DNA of 64,000 nucleotides from Aerococcaceae bacterium zg-1292 (GCA_016126655.1 CP065955.1:727001-791000), one strand, 5' to 3'. Positions 1-9,256 are shown, numbered from the stretch's first letter. The notes: generated by a model not told the origin, from the sequence alone. Program-made: numbers and translations.

Positions 1-522
1 ATTAATAACCAGTTGTATCGAGGATTTAATGGGATGGCTGGCGAATTTGGTTGGATGATTATAGAACATGTGCCAGAAACGGGTCCAATTGAACCACAGT
101 CTACGTTGAATTTTAATGGAGCGGTCATTTTAGGATTATGTGGTATTTATAATAAACTACATAAAGAACAAAATCCTGATTTTATTGAAGTAAGTGATGC
201 TAGAATTGTCTTAGAGAATGAAGAAATTGATCCATTTGCAAAAATTGCTGTTGAAACCTTTTATGCTGCATTATCTAAAGCAATCATAAATTTTGATAGT
301 TTATTTGATCCACAAGCGATTTTGATTGGTGGTGGTATTACAGAATATCCAGACTTTTATGACCGATTAATGTCTACCCATGAACAAATGGTTGCACGAC
401 ATGAAAGTTATCATTTTATGGTTGGGAAAACGGCTTGTGATGTAAAATTAGCAAAACTGAAAAATGACGCAGGCTTACTAGGAGCCGTGTACCAAGTAAA
501 ACAAAAAATTCAAGCGGAATAA
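1..522 (+). CDS. ROK-family sugar kinase or regulator, C-terminal part (5' end outside window)
   Basis: The frame is open from base 1 and a TTG at 13 is only an internal codon, so the start lies upstream. The visible 173 residues form the C-terminal half of a ROK fold: MAGEFGWM near the beginning, then DPQAILIGGGI and KNDAGLLGA, which are typical of this family near the nucleotide site and the C-terminus. ROK kinases phosphorylate glucose, fructose or beta-glucosides with ATP. The usual cysteine-rich zinc motif (CxCGxxGC) that follows GExGH in many members is absent here, as in some beta-glucoside kinases. Substrate cannot be told from this fragment. Confidence 0.8.
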   Translation: MNNQLYRGFNGMAGEFGWMIIEHVPETGPIEPQSTLNFNGAVILGLCGIYNKLHKEQNPDFIEVSDARIVLENEEIDPFAKIAVETFYAALSKAIINFDSLFDPQAILIGGGITEYPDFYDRLMSTHEQMVARHESYHFMVGKTACDVKLAKLKNDAGLLGAVYQVKQKIQAE

Positions 523-564
523 AATGTAATCTTAATTAACGTGGTAGTTTTCACACCACCCCAA

Positions 565-613
565 ATACCACCCCACAGTAATGCAGTGAAAGTGCATCAC
601 CATGGGGTGGTAT
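565..613 (+). terminator. Strong hairpin between the convergent ROK and opuA genes
   Basis: ATACCACCCCA (565-575) pairs perfectly with TGGGGTGGTAT (603-613), and an inner ATGCA/TGCAT stem extends it. It sits between two convergent genes, so a terminator role is likely, but no T-run follows on either strand. A structural repeat is an alternative. Confidence 0.45.
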
Positions 614-660
614 AATATCTAGAGCCTGAGTGCTGAAACGTAGTAGTACGTCACTCTATA

Positions 661-2397
661 TTATTGTCGTGCTGCTTCAATCCACCGGTCTACAAGTTCG
701 CGGTGATTACTAATCCATTTCTTAGCAATTTGCTCTGCGGGCGTACCTGACTCTAATTCATCCATAAAAGATTCTAATTCGGAAATGTCCCATTCAAATT
801 GATCTAAAATATGATAAACTTCGGGCATATCTTCTTTTAATCCTTTGCGAGCAAAAGTGACTACTTGTTCCTCCCCTCCCATTGTGCCTTCAGGGTCTTC
901 TAAATATTTAATATCAAACCGTTCGAACATCCAATGAGGTGTCCAGCCAGTAATAACAATTTCTTCTTTATTTTTCAGCGCTTGTTCTAATTGCGTTGTC
1001 ATTGCACCGGTCGAGGATGTTTTTTGTGTCCAACCTTTTAAGTTAGGGTAAGTCTCTATTGTTTTGTTTGTGGTTTTAGTAATACCGGCACCGGGTTCAA
1101 TCCCTGTAATTACTTTACCGGCTTCATCAGTTAAATCAGCAATTGAATGGATATTCTCCATATAAGTTGGCACCGCTAGACCCAGTTTTGCGCCGGTCGT
1201 ATTTGGACCTAATTCCACCATTTGGTCGCCGTATTCTTCATAGAGTGCCGCTTGTGTATAGGGGAGCCATGGTACTAAGGTACCATCTGCTTCACCAGAT
1301 GCAACTGATGCGAATAGAACAGCATTATCTAATGATTTGACTTCAACTTGGTAACCCATTTCTTCTAATATTAATTTAACAACACTAGAAGAAGCCAAAT
1401 CGGCATCCCATTGTGTTGACGCTAAGGTAACAGTTTGCGTATTCCCTTTAGAAAAATACGAGTATCCCGCACTACCAATTAATAATGCTAGGGCAGCCAT
1501 ACCAATTGTTATCTGTTTCTTGCGTGATTGCTGCTTTTCTACCTTTGTTTGGGCGATACGAGGACGGTTCAGTAATTGTGTAAAGCGATCGACAATAATC
1601 GCTAAGATTACTAAGGAAACTCCGTATACAAACCCAGAGCCGATATCGGCTTTTTGAAGAGCGGTTAAGACGCCTTCACCTAAACCAGGCGCACCAATCA
1701 TTGATGCAGTCACGACCATCGACAGTGCTAGCATCGTTGTCTGATTTATTCCAGCAAAAATAGTATCTTTTGCCATCGGTAAATCTAATTTAAACAGACG
1801 TTGCATGCCGGTCGAGCCAAATGCTTGTGACGCTTCAACTAATTCTTTTGGCACTTGACGAATACCTAAATTGGTAAAGCGAACAGTCGGTGGCAAGGCG
1901 AAAATTACCGAAGCAAAAACACCGGGTACCATCCCAATACCGAAGAATGCGACGGCAGGAATTAAGTACACGAACGATGGCATAGTCTGCATAAAATCTA
2001 AGATGGGCGCAATGATATTGGCAGCGACTTTATTTTTTGCCATTAATATACCTAATGGGACTCCAATCACAATCGAAATTAAACTAGATACTAAAACTAA
2101 CGTTAATGTACTCATCAACATCGTCCATAAACCTTGATTATAAACAAAGAGTAAACCTAATAATGTAAAGAGTGATAATCCCTTACTTCTTTTTGATAAG
2201 AAATACATACCAACGGTAATTAATAAAATCATTAATAACGCTGGAATACTTGTAAGTAAATTAGTGATACTATTCATTACAAACTCACCGAGGGTTTGCA
2301 AAATTTTAAATAGTCCACCAAAAGTATCAGTAATCCAATCAGTTGCTTGGTTCACCCAATCGGCTAATGGAATAGGATGAGTTAAGAAATGATTCAT
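661..2397 (-). CDS. opuABC: Glycine betaine ABC transporter, fused permease and substrate-binding protein
   Basis: At 578 aa this matches the OpuABC/BusAB architecture of lactic acid bacteria. Residues about 45-285 are a multi-span permease of the ProW type with the cytoplasmic loop around EASQAFGSTGMQRLFKLDLP. Residues about 320-578 are an OpuAC-type binding domain (STQWDADLASS, GEADGTLVPWLP, ITGWTPHWMF) displayed outside the cell on the last membrane span. It imports glycine betaine or related compatible solutes under osmotic stress. Its ATG overlaps the stop of the upstream ATPase gene by one base (TAATG), which indicates translational coupling. Confidence 0.93.
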   Translation of the reverse strand: MNHFLTHPIPLADWVNQATDWITDTFGGLFKILQTLGEFVMNSITNLLTSIPALLMILLITVGMYFLSKRSKGLSLFTLLGLLFVYNQGLWTMLMSTLTLVLVSSLISIVIGVPLGILMAKNKVAANIIAPILDFMQTMPSFVYLIPAVAFFGIGMVPGVFASVIFALPPTVRFTNLGIRQVPKELVEASQAFGSTGMQRLFKLDLPMAKDTIFAGINQTTMLALSMVVTASMIGAPGLGEGVLTALQKADIGSGFVYGVSLVILAIIVDRFTQLLNRPRIAQTKVEKQQSRKKQITIGMAALALLIGSAGYSYFSKGNTQTVTLASTQWDADLASSSVVKLILEEMGYQVEVKSLDNAVLFASVASGEADGTLVPWLPYTQAALYEEYGDQMVELGPNTTGAKLGLAVPTYMENIHSIADLTDEAGKVITGIEPGAGITKTTNKTIETYPNLKGWTQKTSSTGAMTTQLEQALKNKEEIVITGWTPHWMFERFDIKYLEDPEGTMGGEEQVVTFARKGLKEDMPEVYHILDQFEWDISELESFMDELESGTPAEQIAKKWISNHRELVDRWIEAARQ

Positions 2398-3647
2398 TAT
2401 TCGGACACCTCCTCAGTTGTCTTTGTGGTTGTACTGGTTTCATTTAGTTCGTTATTACTTTCTGTGTCTGGTGAAGATTTCGCTAAGGAATCAATAATTT
2501 GACCACGACGAATAACGCCTAATAGCCGTTGATTTTCGTCGATAACTGCGATTGGTGCTGGTGAAAGATTGGTTAATTCGAATAATTCGCTGACTAATGT
2601 CTCTTTAGTCACTGTTGTAACATTTTCATTAATCACATCTTTTAAAGTTAAATGTCCTTTGCGTGCTCGTAACAAATCATCCGCATCAATATATCCGAGC
2701 AATTGACGTTTTGAATTCACAGCCATAACAAGTGAACTGCCTTCTTGTCGTAAACGAGTCAATGCTACATGTGGACCATCTAAATTGATATTAGATGTAA
2801 TTGCTGGTTCCATAATGTTTTCAGCGGTAAAGACTTTTGAACGGTCCACTTCTTCAACGAAATCGCGAATATAATCATTTGCTGGATTGGTTAAAATTTC
2901 TTCACCTGTTCCTACTTGCATTAATTGACCATCTTTTAAGATCGCAATACGGTTACCAATACGCAAAGCTTCATTCAAATCGTGTGTAATAAAAATAATT
3001 GTTTTTTGAACTTTTTCTTGTAGCTCCACGAGTTCATTTTGCATTTCACGCCGAATTAAGGGATCAAGAGCAGAAAATGCTTCGTCCATTAGTAAAATTT
3101 CAGGGTCATTAGCTAATGCGCGTGCTAAACCAACCCGCTGCTGCATACCACCGGATAATTGGTCAGGGAATTGATCTTTAAAAGCAAGCAAACCTGAGTT
3201 TTCTAGTGCCTGTTCAGCACGACGCGTGCGTTCTTCTGGGGGAATCCCTTGTATTTCCATGCCATACTCGGTATTTTCTAAGATTGTCCGATGTGGAAAC
3301 AGGGCAAAGTTTTGGAACACCATATTAATTTTTTCGCGGCGGACTTTTCGCAAGGCTTCTTTATCTAATTTATTGATATCTTCACCATCAATATAAATTT
3401 CACCTGCAGTCGGATCTATTAATCGATTTAATAATCGAATTAAGGTTGATTTGCCCGAACCAGATAATCCCATTACGACGAAAATTTCATTTTCATTAAT
3501 ATCCATTGAAATATCATAGACACCGACAGTAGCGCCAGTTTTTTCTAATATTTCTTGCTTAGACATTTGTTGTTTTACTAATTCTAAGGCTTGTTTTGTT
3601 TTTTTACCAAAAATTTTGGTAAGATGTTTAATTTGTACTTTTGCCAA
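2397..3647 (-). CDS. opuAA: Glycine betaine ABC transporter ATP-binding protein with CBS domains
   Basis: The 416-aa ProV/OpuAA ATPase energises OpuABC. Walker A is GLSGSGKST near residue 60, the signature is [15 protein letters not shown] and Walker B is [12 protein letters not shown]. Two CBS motifs follow (about 270-390), the part that in OpuA systems senses ionic strength and, in some species, c-di-AMP. An acidic serine/threonine-rich tail ends the protein. Translation starts at TTG, about seven bases after AAAGGAG; no better upstream start is visible. It is the first gene of the minus-strand opuA operon. Confidence 0.93.
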   Translation of the reverse strand: MAKVQIKHLTKIFGKKTKQALELVKQQMSKQEILEKTGATVGVYDISMDINENEIFVVMGLSGSGKSTLIRLLNRLIDPTAGEIYIDGEDINKLDKEALRKVRREKINMVFQNFALFPHRTILENTEYGMEIQGIPPEERTRRAEQALENSGLLAFKDQFPDQLSGGMQQRVGLARALANDPEILLMDEAFSALDPLIRREMQNELVELQEKVQKTIIFITHDLNEALRIGNRIAILKDGQLMQVGTGEEILTNPANDYIRDFVEEVDRSKVFTAENIMEPAITSNINLDGPHVALTRLRQEGSSLVMAVNSKRQLLGYIDADDLLRARKGHLTLKDVINENVTTVTKETLVSELFELTNLSPAPIAVIDENQRLLGVIRRGQIIDSLAKSSPDTESNNELNETSTTTKTTEEVSE

Positions 3648-3668
3648 AATGGTTCTCCTTTCAAAAAT

Positions 3669-3710
3669 AAGTGACTATTCTATCTTACATGAAATAGTCA
3701 CTTTAAACAA
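3669..3710 (-). promoter_or_regulatory. opuA promoter with 11-bp inverted-repeat operator
   Basis: On the minus strand TTGTTT (3710-3705), a 17-bp spacer and TAAGAT (3687-3682) form a plausible promoter. AAGTGACTATT (3669-3679) and AATAGTCACTT (3693-3703) form a perfect inverted repeat with a 13-bp gap that covers the spacer, the -10 and the start region. The GTGAC/GTCAC arms resemble what I recall of BusR-type operators, where c-di-AMP-bound BusR represses busA/opuA. No busR gene lies in this window, so the regulator is inferred. Confidence 0.6.
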
Positions 3711-4277
3711 ATGATTTGCATAAAAGTATGATATTTAAGGAGTATTTATGAAAATGATAGTAAAAAAACTGTCTGATACGTTCACTTTTTTCGTTACCTA
3801 CAATAAGGCAGAGGATGATTTTTCTCTTGTAGAATTGTATCAGTATTTGGTAGCAATATTAGTTGGTTGTCGCGTTCAATAGCACGAGCGTGTACCATAA
3901 ATTTCATCGTTGTATCGGTTGAGCGAAGTGCTGTGCTTTGGGTGTCTAAATAGATATTGATTGGTTGAAAAGGTTGATTTATTTTCATTTGGTGGGGATA
4001 GTCAATCAATTGGTTGACTTTTTATGAAAGATTTTCCAGTGATATTGTTGCTGCGACAAACTTTGATTGATGCCAACATGCAGTTGTTTAATAACCAGTT
4101 TGTGTTGAATATTTTTAATTAATGATTAGTACGGTCTTTGGAAGCAACCACGGCATCAGAATTTTGATACGTGTGCATGATGCCTAGCTTTACTAAATAG
4201 TTGGCGGCTTTACGGGCAGTCTTTGTGAGACTTTAAAAACACTGATGAAAGCACTACGAATCGATTGTCGCACTATG

Positions 4278-4400
4278 TTTTATTACGGTACGGCTTGGGC
4301 TGCCTCGACTTCCACTTCATATAGCTCTTAAAGCACCTCGGCGCTTCTGCATCCTCTGTTCTAGTGGTTCGACGCATACATAGCGCCCGTGCTTACAAAT
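4278..4400 (-). repeat. Diverged copy of the dispersed structured repeat
   Basis: Read on the minus strand it keeps the family landmarks in order: an ACCACT block after GCGTCGA, a GAAGCGCC/GGTGCTTT inner hairpin, AAGAGCTAT, GAAGTGGAAG and TCGAGGCAGCCC. The ends and part of the outer stem have decayed. It is not next to a clear minus-strand gene. Confidence 0.65.
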
Positions 4401-4560
4401 AATATTTTTATTGTGCTTTATAACTGACTACATTGCAATTGGTGAGCGGGTAATTTTAGAGGGTGATTGGTAGGAAATACAGAAAATTGATCTAATTAGC
4501 TCAAAAATATGTCATGAACTCATTGATATTGCTAGGATTAATAATAAATAGGTCAAAGCG

Positions 4561-4616
4561 TTGAACGGTTTAGTTAACGATGTTATACTAAACACACAAA
4601 AATGATAGCGCTATTT
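4561..4616 (+). promoter_or_regulatory. Promoter and candidate operator of the fructose-family PTS operon
   Basis: TTGAAC (4561-4566), 17 bp, then TATACT (4584-4589) preceded by TG form a good sigma-A promoter with an extended -10. Just downstream the palindrome ATAGCGCTAT (4605-4614) lies at the transcript start. Within it TGATAGCGCTATTT fits the cre consensus with two mismatches. It could serve CcpA or the DeoR regulator encoded at the end of the operon. Confidence 0.6.
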
Positions 4617-4645
4617 TTTTGTGACATAATTCGAGGAGGAGCTTT

Positions 4646-5095
4646 ATGAATTTGTTGAATATTGTGGATGAAAGTTTAATTGTATTTGATAAGAACATAT
4701 CTACAAAAAAACAATTATTTCTATGTATAGCTGAATTATTAGAGAATCAAAATAGAATAACGAATAAAACAGAAATTATTAGAGCATTTAACAAAAGAGA
4801 AAGCGAAATCTCAACAGGAATAGAAGAGGGATTTGGAATTCCTCATGCTAAATCTAAATGTGTTAATAAACCTTCTATTGTGTTTGTGCATTCAAATAAT
4901 ATTGATGACTATATAGCATTAGATGGTACATTAATAGAATGTTCTATTGCGATTGTGGTTCCTGAAAATGATTTTGATGCTCATTTAGATATATTAAGTA
5001 GTTTAGCTAGAAAATTAATTGATAAAGATTTTAGAAATATGTTGAGAGAATCATATGATGCTAATGAAATACTCGGATATTTAAAAAATATATAA
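4646..5095 (+). CDS. PTS fructose-family EIIA component
   Basis: The 149-aa protein is a PTS_EIIA_2 (fructose/mannitol) domain. The phosphorylatable histidine is His67 in FGIPHAKS, preceded by the typical REsEisTGIEeG stretch. It takes phosphate from HPr and passes it to the EIIB domain encoded 14 bases downstream. ATG follows GAGGAGG. It opens an operon EIIA, EIIBC, aldolase, deoR. The substrate cannot be read from the sequence; fructose family means related ketoses or polyols are equally possible. Confidence 0.9.
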   Translation: MNLLNIVDESLIVFDKNISTKKQLFLCIAELLENQNRITNKTEIIRAFNKRESEISTGIEEGFGIPHAKSKCVNKPSIVFVHSNNIDDYIALDGTLIECSIAIVVPENDFDAHLDILSSLARKLIDKDFRNMLRESYDANEILGYLKNI

Positions 5096-5108
5096 AGGAG
5101 AAAGAATA

Positions 5109-6482
5109 ATGAGAGTAATAGGTGTAACGTCATGTCCTACTGGAATTGCACATACATATTTATCTGCACAGAAATTAGAAAAATATTCCTCATCAAAAGG
5201 ATATGTTACAAAATTTGAAACGCAAGGTGCAAAAGTTGAAAATCGATTAACTAGTGAAGATATTGAAACCGCAGATGTCATTATTTTAGCGATTGATAGA
5301 GAAATTGAAGGTATAGAACGGTTTGCCAATAAAAAAGTAAAAGTAGTTTCTACTGCTACTGCGATTAAAAATCCTGAACAAGTAATAGAAGATGCAATAA
5401 ATAATATCGGCACTGAAATTGTTGTGGTCAAAAAAGAAAACGCTAATCAAAAGAATATGAACAATAAAACACTGTATAATCATTTTATGAATGGTGTTAA
5501 TATGATGCTTCCATTTGTAATTGCAGGAGGAATTATTATTGCATTTAGCTTTGCATTTGGTATCCATGCTGCTAACCCAGAAAGCGAAGATTACAATGTT
5601 TTAGCAGCTGCGTTAAGTAGAATTGGGGGAGATACAGCCTTTGCGATGATGGTACCTGCTCTTTCATCCGGAATAGCAATATCTATAGCTGGTAAAGTGG
5701 GGTTTGCTCCAGGACTTGTTGCTGGTTTACTAGCTTCTACAGGAGGATCAGGTTTTTTAGGTGGTATGGTAGGTGGACTTCTTTCTGGTCATGTCACAGA
5801 TGCTTTAGCTAATAAGGTATCTATTAAGAAGAATTTTCAAGCAATGTATCAGTTAATAGTTGTCCCTTTAGTATCTATTTTGGTTGTTGGGTTATTGATG
5901 ATTTTTCTAATTGATAAACCAATTTCATGGGTATTAGAAGCATTAACGAATTGGCTAAATTCATTAGGTAATACGAGTGGATTACTATTTGGAATGCTTA
6001 TTGGGATAATGATGGCTGCTGATATGGGAGGGCCTATTAATAAGTCAATTTCTACTTTCAGTATTGGGCTGATGTCAGCCGGTGTGAACGCACCAATTGC
6101 TGCGTGTATGGCGGCTGGTATGACACCGCCGTTAGGGCTTGCTCTAGCTACAATTTTATTTAAAAATAAATTTACTGATGAAGAAATAACTTCAGGAAAA
6201 TCTTGTTGGATTCTAGGGTCTTCTTACATTACAGAAGGTGCAATTCCATTTGCGGTTTCAGATCCTATCCGGGTTATTCCAAGTCTCATGTTGGGATCAG
6301 CAACTGCTGCGGGTATTTCATTAGCATCTGGAGTAACTTCAATGGCACCACATGGAGGAATCTGGGTAATGTTTATTCCTAACGTTATTCATAATTTACC
6401 AATGTATATTTTAGCAATTTTTGCTGGAACAATTGTGACAGCAATTTCAGTAGGTACATTAAAGAAAGAAATTAAGGAGTGA
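5109..6482 (+). CDS. PTS fructose-family EIIBC permease
   Basis: This 457-aa membrane enzyme has an N-terminal EIIB domain (about 1-100) with the phosphocysteine Cys9 in VTSCPTGIAHT, a short linker rich in Lys and Asn, and a C-terminal EIIC of fructose type (about 115-450) with GGxGFLGGMVGG and the GSSYITEGAIPFAVSDP signature. It transports and phosphorylates a sugar. ATG follows AAAGGAGAAAG. A separate EIIA gene precedes it and an aldolase gene overlaps its stop codon, so the three are probably made together. Confidence 0.92.
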   Translation: MRVIGVTSCPTGIAHTYLSAQKLEKYSSSKGYVTKFETQGAKVENRLTSEDIETADVIILAIDREIEGIERFANKKVKVVSTATAIKNPEQVIEDAINNIGTEIVVVKKENANQKNMNNKTLYNHFMNGVNMMLPFVIAGGIIIAFSFAFGIHAANPESEDYNVLAAALSRIGGDTAFAMMVPALSSGIAISIAGKVGFAPGLVAGLLASTGGSGFLGGMVGGLLSGHVTDALANKVSIKKNFQAMYQLIVVPLVSILVVGLLMIFLIDKPISWVLEALTNWLNSLGNTSGLLFGMLIGIMMAADMGGPINKSISTFSIGLMSAGVNAPIAACMAAGMTPPLGLALATILFKNKFTDEEITSGKSCWILGSSYITEGAIPFAVSDPIRVIPSLMLGSATAAGISLASGVTSMAPHGGIWVMFIPNVIHNLPMYILAIFAGTIVTAISVGTLKKEIKE

Positions 6483-6487
6483 AATCA

Positions 6488-7351
6488 ATGTTATTTACAA
6501 TGTCTGAATTATTGAAAGTTGCAAATGAAAATAAATTTGCTGTTCCGGCCTTTAATATTTGTAGTTTTGATATGTTAAAAGCAATTATGGAAGAAATGGA
6601 AGCTAATGATGCGCCAGTTATTTTAGAGATTCATCCAGATGAAATAGAGTATTTAGGAGATAATTTTGTTAGTATCGTCAGAGATTATGCACTCCGCAGT
6701 AAAATTCCAGTTGTTATTCACTTAGATCATGGACAAAGTATTTATGATGTAATGAGAGCTATACGAAATGGGTATACTTCTGTTATGATAGATGCATCAT
6801 TACTATCCTATGAAGAAAATAAAAAAATAACAAAGCAAGTTGTTGATTTAGCCCATAAAGTGGGAGTGTCGGTAGAAGCTGAATTGGGTACAATAGGAAA
6901 CAATGGTTCTAGTGAAGGCGGCAGTCACAATATTATATATACGAATCCACAACAGGCTGTTGAATTTGTTGAAGAAACAGGGATCGATACATTGGCTGTT
7001 GCTATCGGAACAGCTCATGGACTTTATCCAAAAGATAAGGTTCCAAAATTAAATATTGATCTCTTAAAGGAATTAAATGAAAAAATTTCGATACCGTTTG
7101 TTTTACATGGAGGATCAGGCAACCCAGATTCAGAGGTAGCTGAGTCTGTAAAATATGGTGTTGGCAAAGTAAATTTAAGTTCTGACTTAAAGAGTGTATT
7201 CTTTAATGAAGTATTTGAAGTGTTATCAAATAATAAGGGAATGTATGAACCAAATCAAGTGTATGTAACTCCAATAGAAAAGGTAAAAGAAGTTGTTAGA
7301 CATAAAATACAAGTATTAAATACTATTGGTCAAGCGAAGCTCTATAGATAA
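6488..7351 (+). CDS. Class II (zinc) ketose-bisphosphate aldolase
   Basis: The 287-aa protein is a class II aldolase of the FbaA/GatY/KbaY group. Zinc ligands and catalytic residues are in HLDHG (with the conserved Asp before the His), AELGTIG, GTAHG and LHGGSG. It would cleave a ketose phosphate into dihydroxyacetone phosphate and an aldehyde. I chose ATG at 6488, eight bases after AAGGAG; a GTG at 6479 lies on top of that site. No phosphofructokinase is present in the operon, so the enzyme may act directly on the PTS product or rely on a kinase elsewhere. Confidence 0.88.
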   Translation: MLFTMSELLKVANENKFAVPAFNICSFDMLKAIMEEMEANDAPVILEIHPDEIEYLGDNFVSIVRDYALRSKIPVVIHLDHGQSIYDVMRAIRNGYTSVMIDASLLSYEENKKITKQVVDLAHKVGVSVEAELGTIGNNGSSEGGSHNIIYTNPQQAVEFVEETGIDTLAVAIGTAHGLYPKDKVPKLNIDLLKELNEKISIPFVLHGGSGNPDSEVAESVKYGVGKVNLSSDLKSVFFNEVFEVLSNNKGMYEPNQVYVTPIEKVKEVVRHKIQVLNTIGQAKLYR

Positions 7352-7359
7352 ACGATATT

Positions 7360-7386
7360 AGAAGGGGTGGGACACCCACTCCTTCT
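7360..7386 (+). promoter_or_regulatory. 12-bp hairpin between the aldolase and deoR genes
   Basis: AGAAGGGGTGGG and CCCACTCCTTCT pair over 12 positions (one G-U) around a three-base loop, right after the aldolase stop codon. No T-run follows, so it is more likely a stability or attenuation element that lowers deoR expression than a full terminator. Confidence 0.55.
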
Positions 7387-7411
7387 GAATGTATTGATTG
7401 TAGGTGAAATT

Positions 7412-8155
7412 ATGAAACAAAGACAATCGGAGATAGTAAATTACTTGAAAATTAATCAGTTTGCATCGGTAAGAGAATTGCAAGAATTAGTTAATTATAG
7501 TGAGGCAACGATAAAGAGAGATTTAATTTCACTCGAAAAAGATGGACTGATAAGACGAACTAGAGGTGGAGCGATTATCATTGATGACGAGAAAATAGAT
7601 GTTCCATACTTAATGAAATTAACAAAACTGAACGAGGATGTCAAAAAGAAATATATTGCTAATCTAGCACAACCATTTATTAAGGATGATATGACAATAT
7701 TTATCGACTCATCAACCACGTGCTTACACTTAGTAAATGTCTTATCAAAATTTGAAGGACTAAAAATTATTACTAATGGCGTATTAACGGCGGTTACTCT
7801 TAGTGAATTTACGAATGCTGAAATTTCAGTTATTGGCGGCCAAGTTGTACACAAAAGAGCAACTATTAATGGATCTCGAGCATATAGTAATATATTAAAT
7901 TATTATGCAGATATTGCTTTTGTAAGCTGTCGTGGGTTTGATATTATTGAAGGGGCATTCGAAGTTTCAGAAGGTGAAGCATTAATTAAACAAGGTTTTA
8001 GAAGTCAGGCAAATAAATTAATTCTATTAATGGATAGTAGTAAGATTGGTAAAATGTATACGCATAAATCATTGAAGATTAATGAAATAGATTACATTTT
8101 AGTAGACGAAGACATTGATATAGATAATAAAATACAAGTATCTGTTGTGTATTAG
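7412..8155 (+). CDS. DeoR-family transcriptional regulator
   Basis: The 247-aa protein begins with a DeoR helix-turn-helix (MKQRQSEIVNYLK, SEATIKRDLISLEKDGLIRRTRGGA) and continues with the DeoRC sugar-phosphate sensing domain (FIDSSTTCLHLVNVL, ITNGV, GGQV, DSSKIGK). I start at ATG 7412, behind TAGGTGA; the frame is open further upstream through the intergenic hairpin, which is unlikely to be coding. As last gene of the PTS-aldolase operon it is probably the local repressor, relieved by a phosphorylated sugar. Confidence 0.88.
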   Translation: MKQRQSEIVNYLKINQFASVRELQELVNYSEATIKRDLISLEKDGLIRRTRGGAIIIDDEKIDVPYLMKLTKLNEDVKKKYIANLAQPFIKDDMTIFIDSSTTCLHLVNVLSKFEGLKIITNGVLTAVTLSEFTNAEISVIGGQVVHKRATINGSRAYSNILNYYADIAFVSCRGFDIIEGAFEVSEGEALIKQGFRSQANKLILLMDSSKIGKMYTHKSLKINEIDYILVDEDIDIDNKIQVSVVY

Positions 8156-8234
8156 GCGGCAGTTACTTGTATTAATTTCATTTTATTGGTGAAATTCTCA
8201 TTATAAATAATCAAAATAGGTATGCGAAAAAGTG

Positions 8235-8390
8235 CTTGCAAAACAAATGGAACTTTGTTACTATTATACCAAACAGGATTGTTACTGGTCATGCAGGCAA
8301 AACCTATATATATACAAGTTGTTTTTTGCTTTGGCCCGGGAGCCTTTAAGGACGATTTGTATTTATATAGGTTTTTTTCTTTAATTACTG
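8235..8390 (+). promoter_or_regulatory. licT leader: RAT antiterminator and overlapping terminator
   Basis: GGATTGTTACTGGTCATGCA... at 8276-8304 matches the ribonucleic antiterminator bound by BglG/LicT proteins. It overlaps the left arm of a terminator, AAACCTATATA (8300-8310), whose partner TATATAGGTTT ends at 8373, followed by a T-run (8372-8378). A promoter candidate is TTGCAA with TACTAT or TATTAT just upstream of the RAT. The arrangement means that licT is autoregulated by antitermination. Confidence 0.88.
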
Positions 8391-8401
8391 GGGGTGATTC
8401 A

Positions 8402-9256
8402 GTGAAGATTCTTAAAGTCTTCAATAATAACGTGGCCTTAGCAGTGGATCAATTTGATAAAGAAGTAATAGTAATGGGCAAAGGTTTAGTTTTTGGGAAA
8501 AAAACGGGAGATCTCATTGATGAAACAGTTGTAGAAAAAGTATTTGTCTTGCAGGATGAGTCCGTGTCTACTTTCTCCGATTTGTATGAGAGCACCAGAC
8601 CAGAAGTTATTGATGCTTTACTTAAAATTGTTGATTTGGCAGAAGATAAATTATCGATTACTTTGAAATCCAGTGCCTACCTTGCTTTGGTAGATCATAT
8701 TAATTTTGCTATTGAGAGACAGGAACAAGGGATAAACTTAGAAAATCCTTTGTCTTGGGAGGTTAAAAAATTCTATCCTCAGGAACATGCGATTGGTTTA
8801 CAGGCACTTGCACTTATTGAAGATATTGTCGGTGTGCAATTTAGTGAGAGTGAAGCCACATCTATTGCGCTTCATCTAGTCAATGCAAGTAAACAAGGCG
8901 ATCATTTGGAGCAAACGATTAAAATTACGAAAATTGTACGTGATATATTAAACATCGTTCGCAACTTTTACGGTATCAATTTTGATGAGGAGTCGATTAC
9001 GTATTCACGCTTTGTGACACATTTACAATTTTTTGCGCAGCGGATTGTAAAAAATATTCATCATGGAGAAGTAGATTCATTTCTTTATGAACAAGTGAAA
9101 ACATCGTATCCGAAAGCGTTTGAATGCACATTGAAAATTATGGATTACGCAGAACGCGTGTATCGTTTCATCATTAATAAAGATGAACAAGTGTATTTAT
9201 CGATTCATATTCAACGGTCAATTACTCAAAGTAAAATAAAACAGGATAATTCATAA
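8402..9256 (+). CDS. licT: BglG/LicT-family transcriptional antiterminator
   Basis: I place the start at GTG 8402, after GGGGGTG, giving 284 aa. Residues 1-56 are the CAT RNA-binding domain (VKILKVFNNNVALAVD, IVMGKGLVFGKK). Two PTS regulation domains follow (about 65-170 and 170-280) with conserved histidines in LVDHINFAIER, PQEHAIGLQAL, LHLVNAS and LSIHIQRS. Phosphorylation by HPr or by the BglP permease sets activity. Two RAT sites, one before this gene and one before bglP, show its targets. A longer frame upstream runs through the leader and is not coding. Confidence 0.93.
   Translation: MKILKVFNNNVALAVDQFDKEVIVMGKGLVFGKKTGDLIDETVVEKVFVLQDESVSTFSDLYESTRPEVIDALLKIVDLAEDKLSITLKSSAYLALVDHINFAIERQEQGINLENPLSWEVKKFYPQEHAIGLQALALIEDIVGVQFSESEATSIALHLVNASKQGDHLEQTIKITKIVRDILNIVRNFYGINFDEESITYSRFVTHLQFFAQRIVKNIHHGEVDSFLYEQVKTSYPKAFECTLKIMDYAERVYRFIINKDEQVYLSIHIQRSITQSKIKQDNS

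Larger units (their letters stand above)
3723..4645. other. Gene-poor 0.9-kb region
   Basis: I see no convincing gene. A minus-strand frame at 3794-4009 (71 codons) lacks a good ribosome site and resembles nothing I recognise; with the frames just upstream (to about 4190) it may be decayed coding sequence. The region also holds a diverged copy of the dispersed repeat (4278-4400) and the promoter of the following PTS operon. Confidence 0.5.

Noticed and set aside
3794-4009. 71-codon minus-strand frame after opuA
   Set aside because: No ribosome site and no recognised similarity; noted only as possible decayed coding sequence.
8222-8401. Longer N-terminus of LicT
   Set aside because: The upstream frame runs through the RAT and terminator; the conserved domain begins at the GTG with a good ribosome site.
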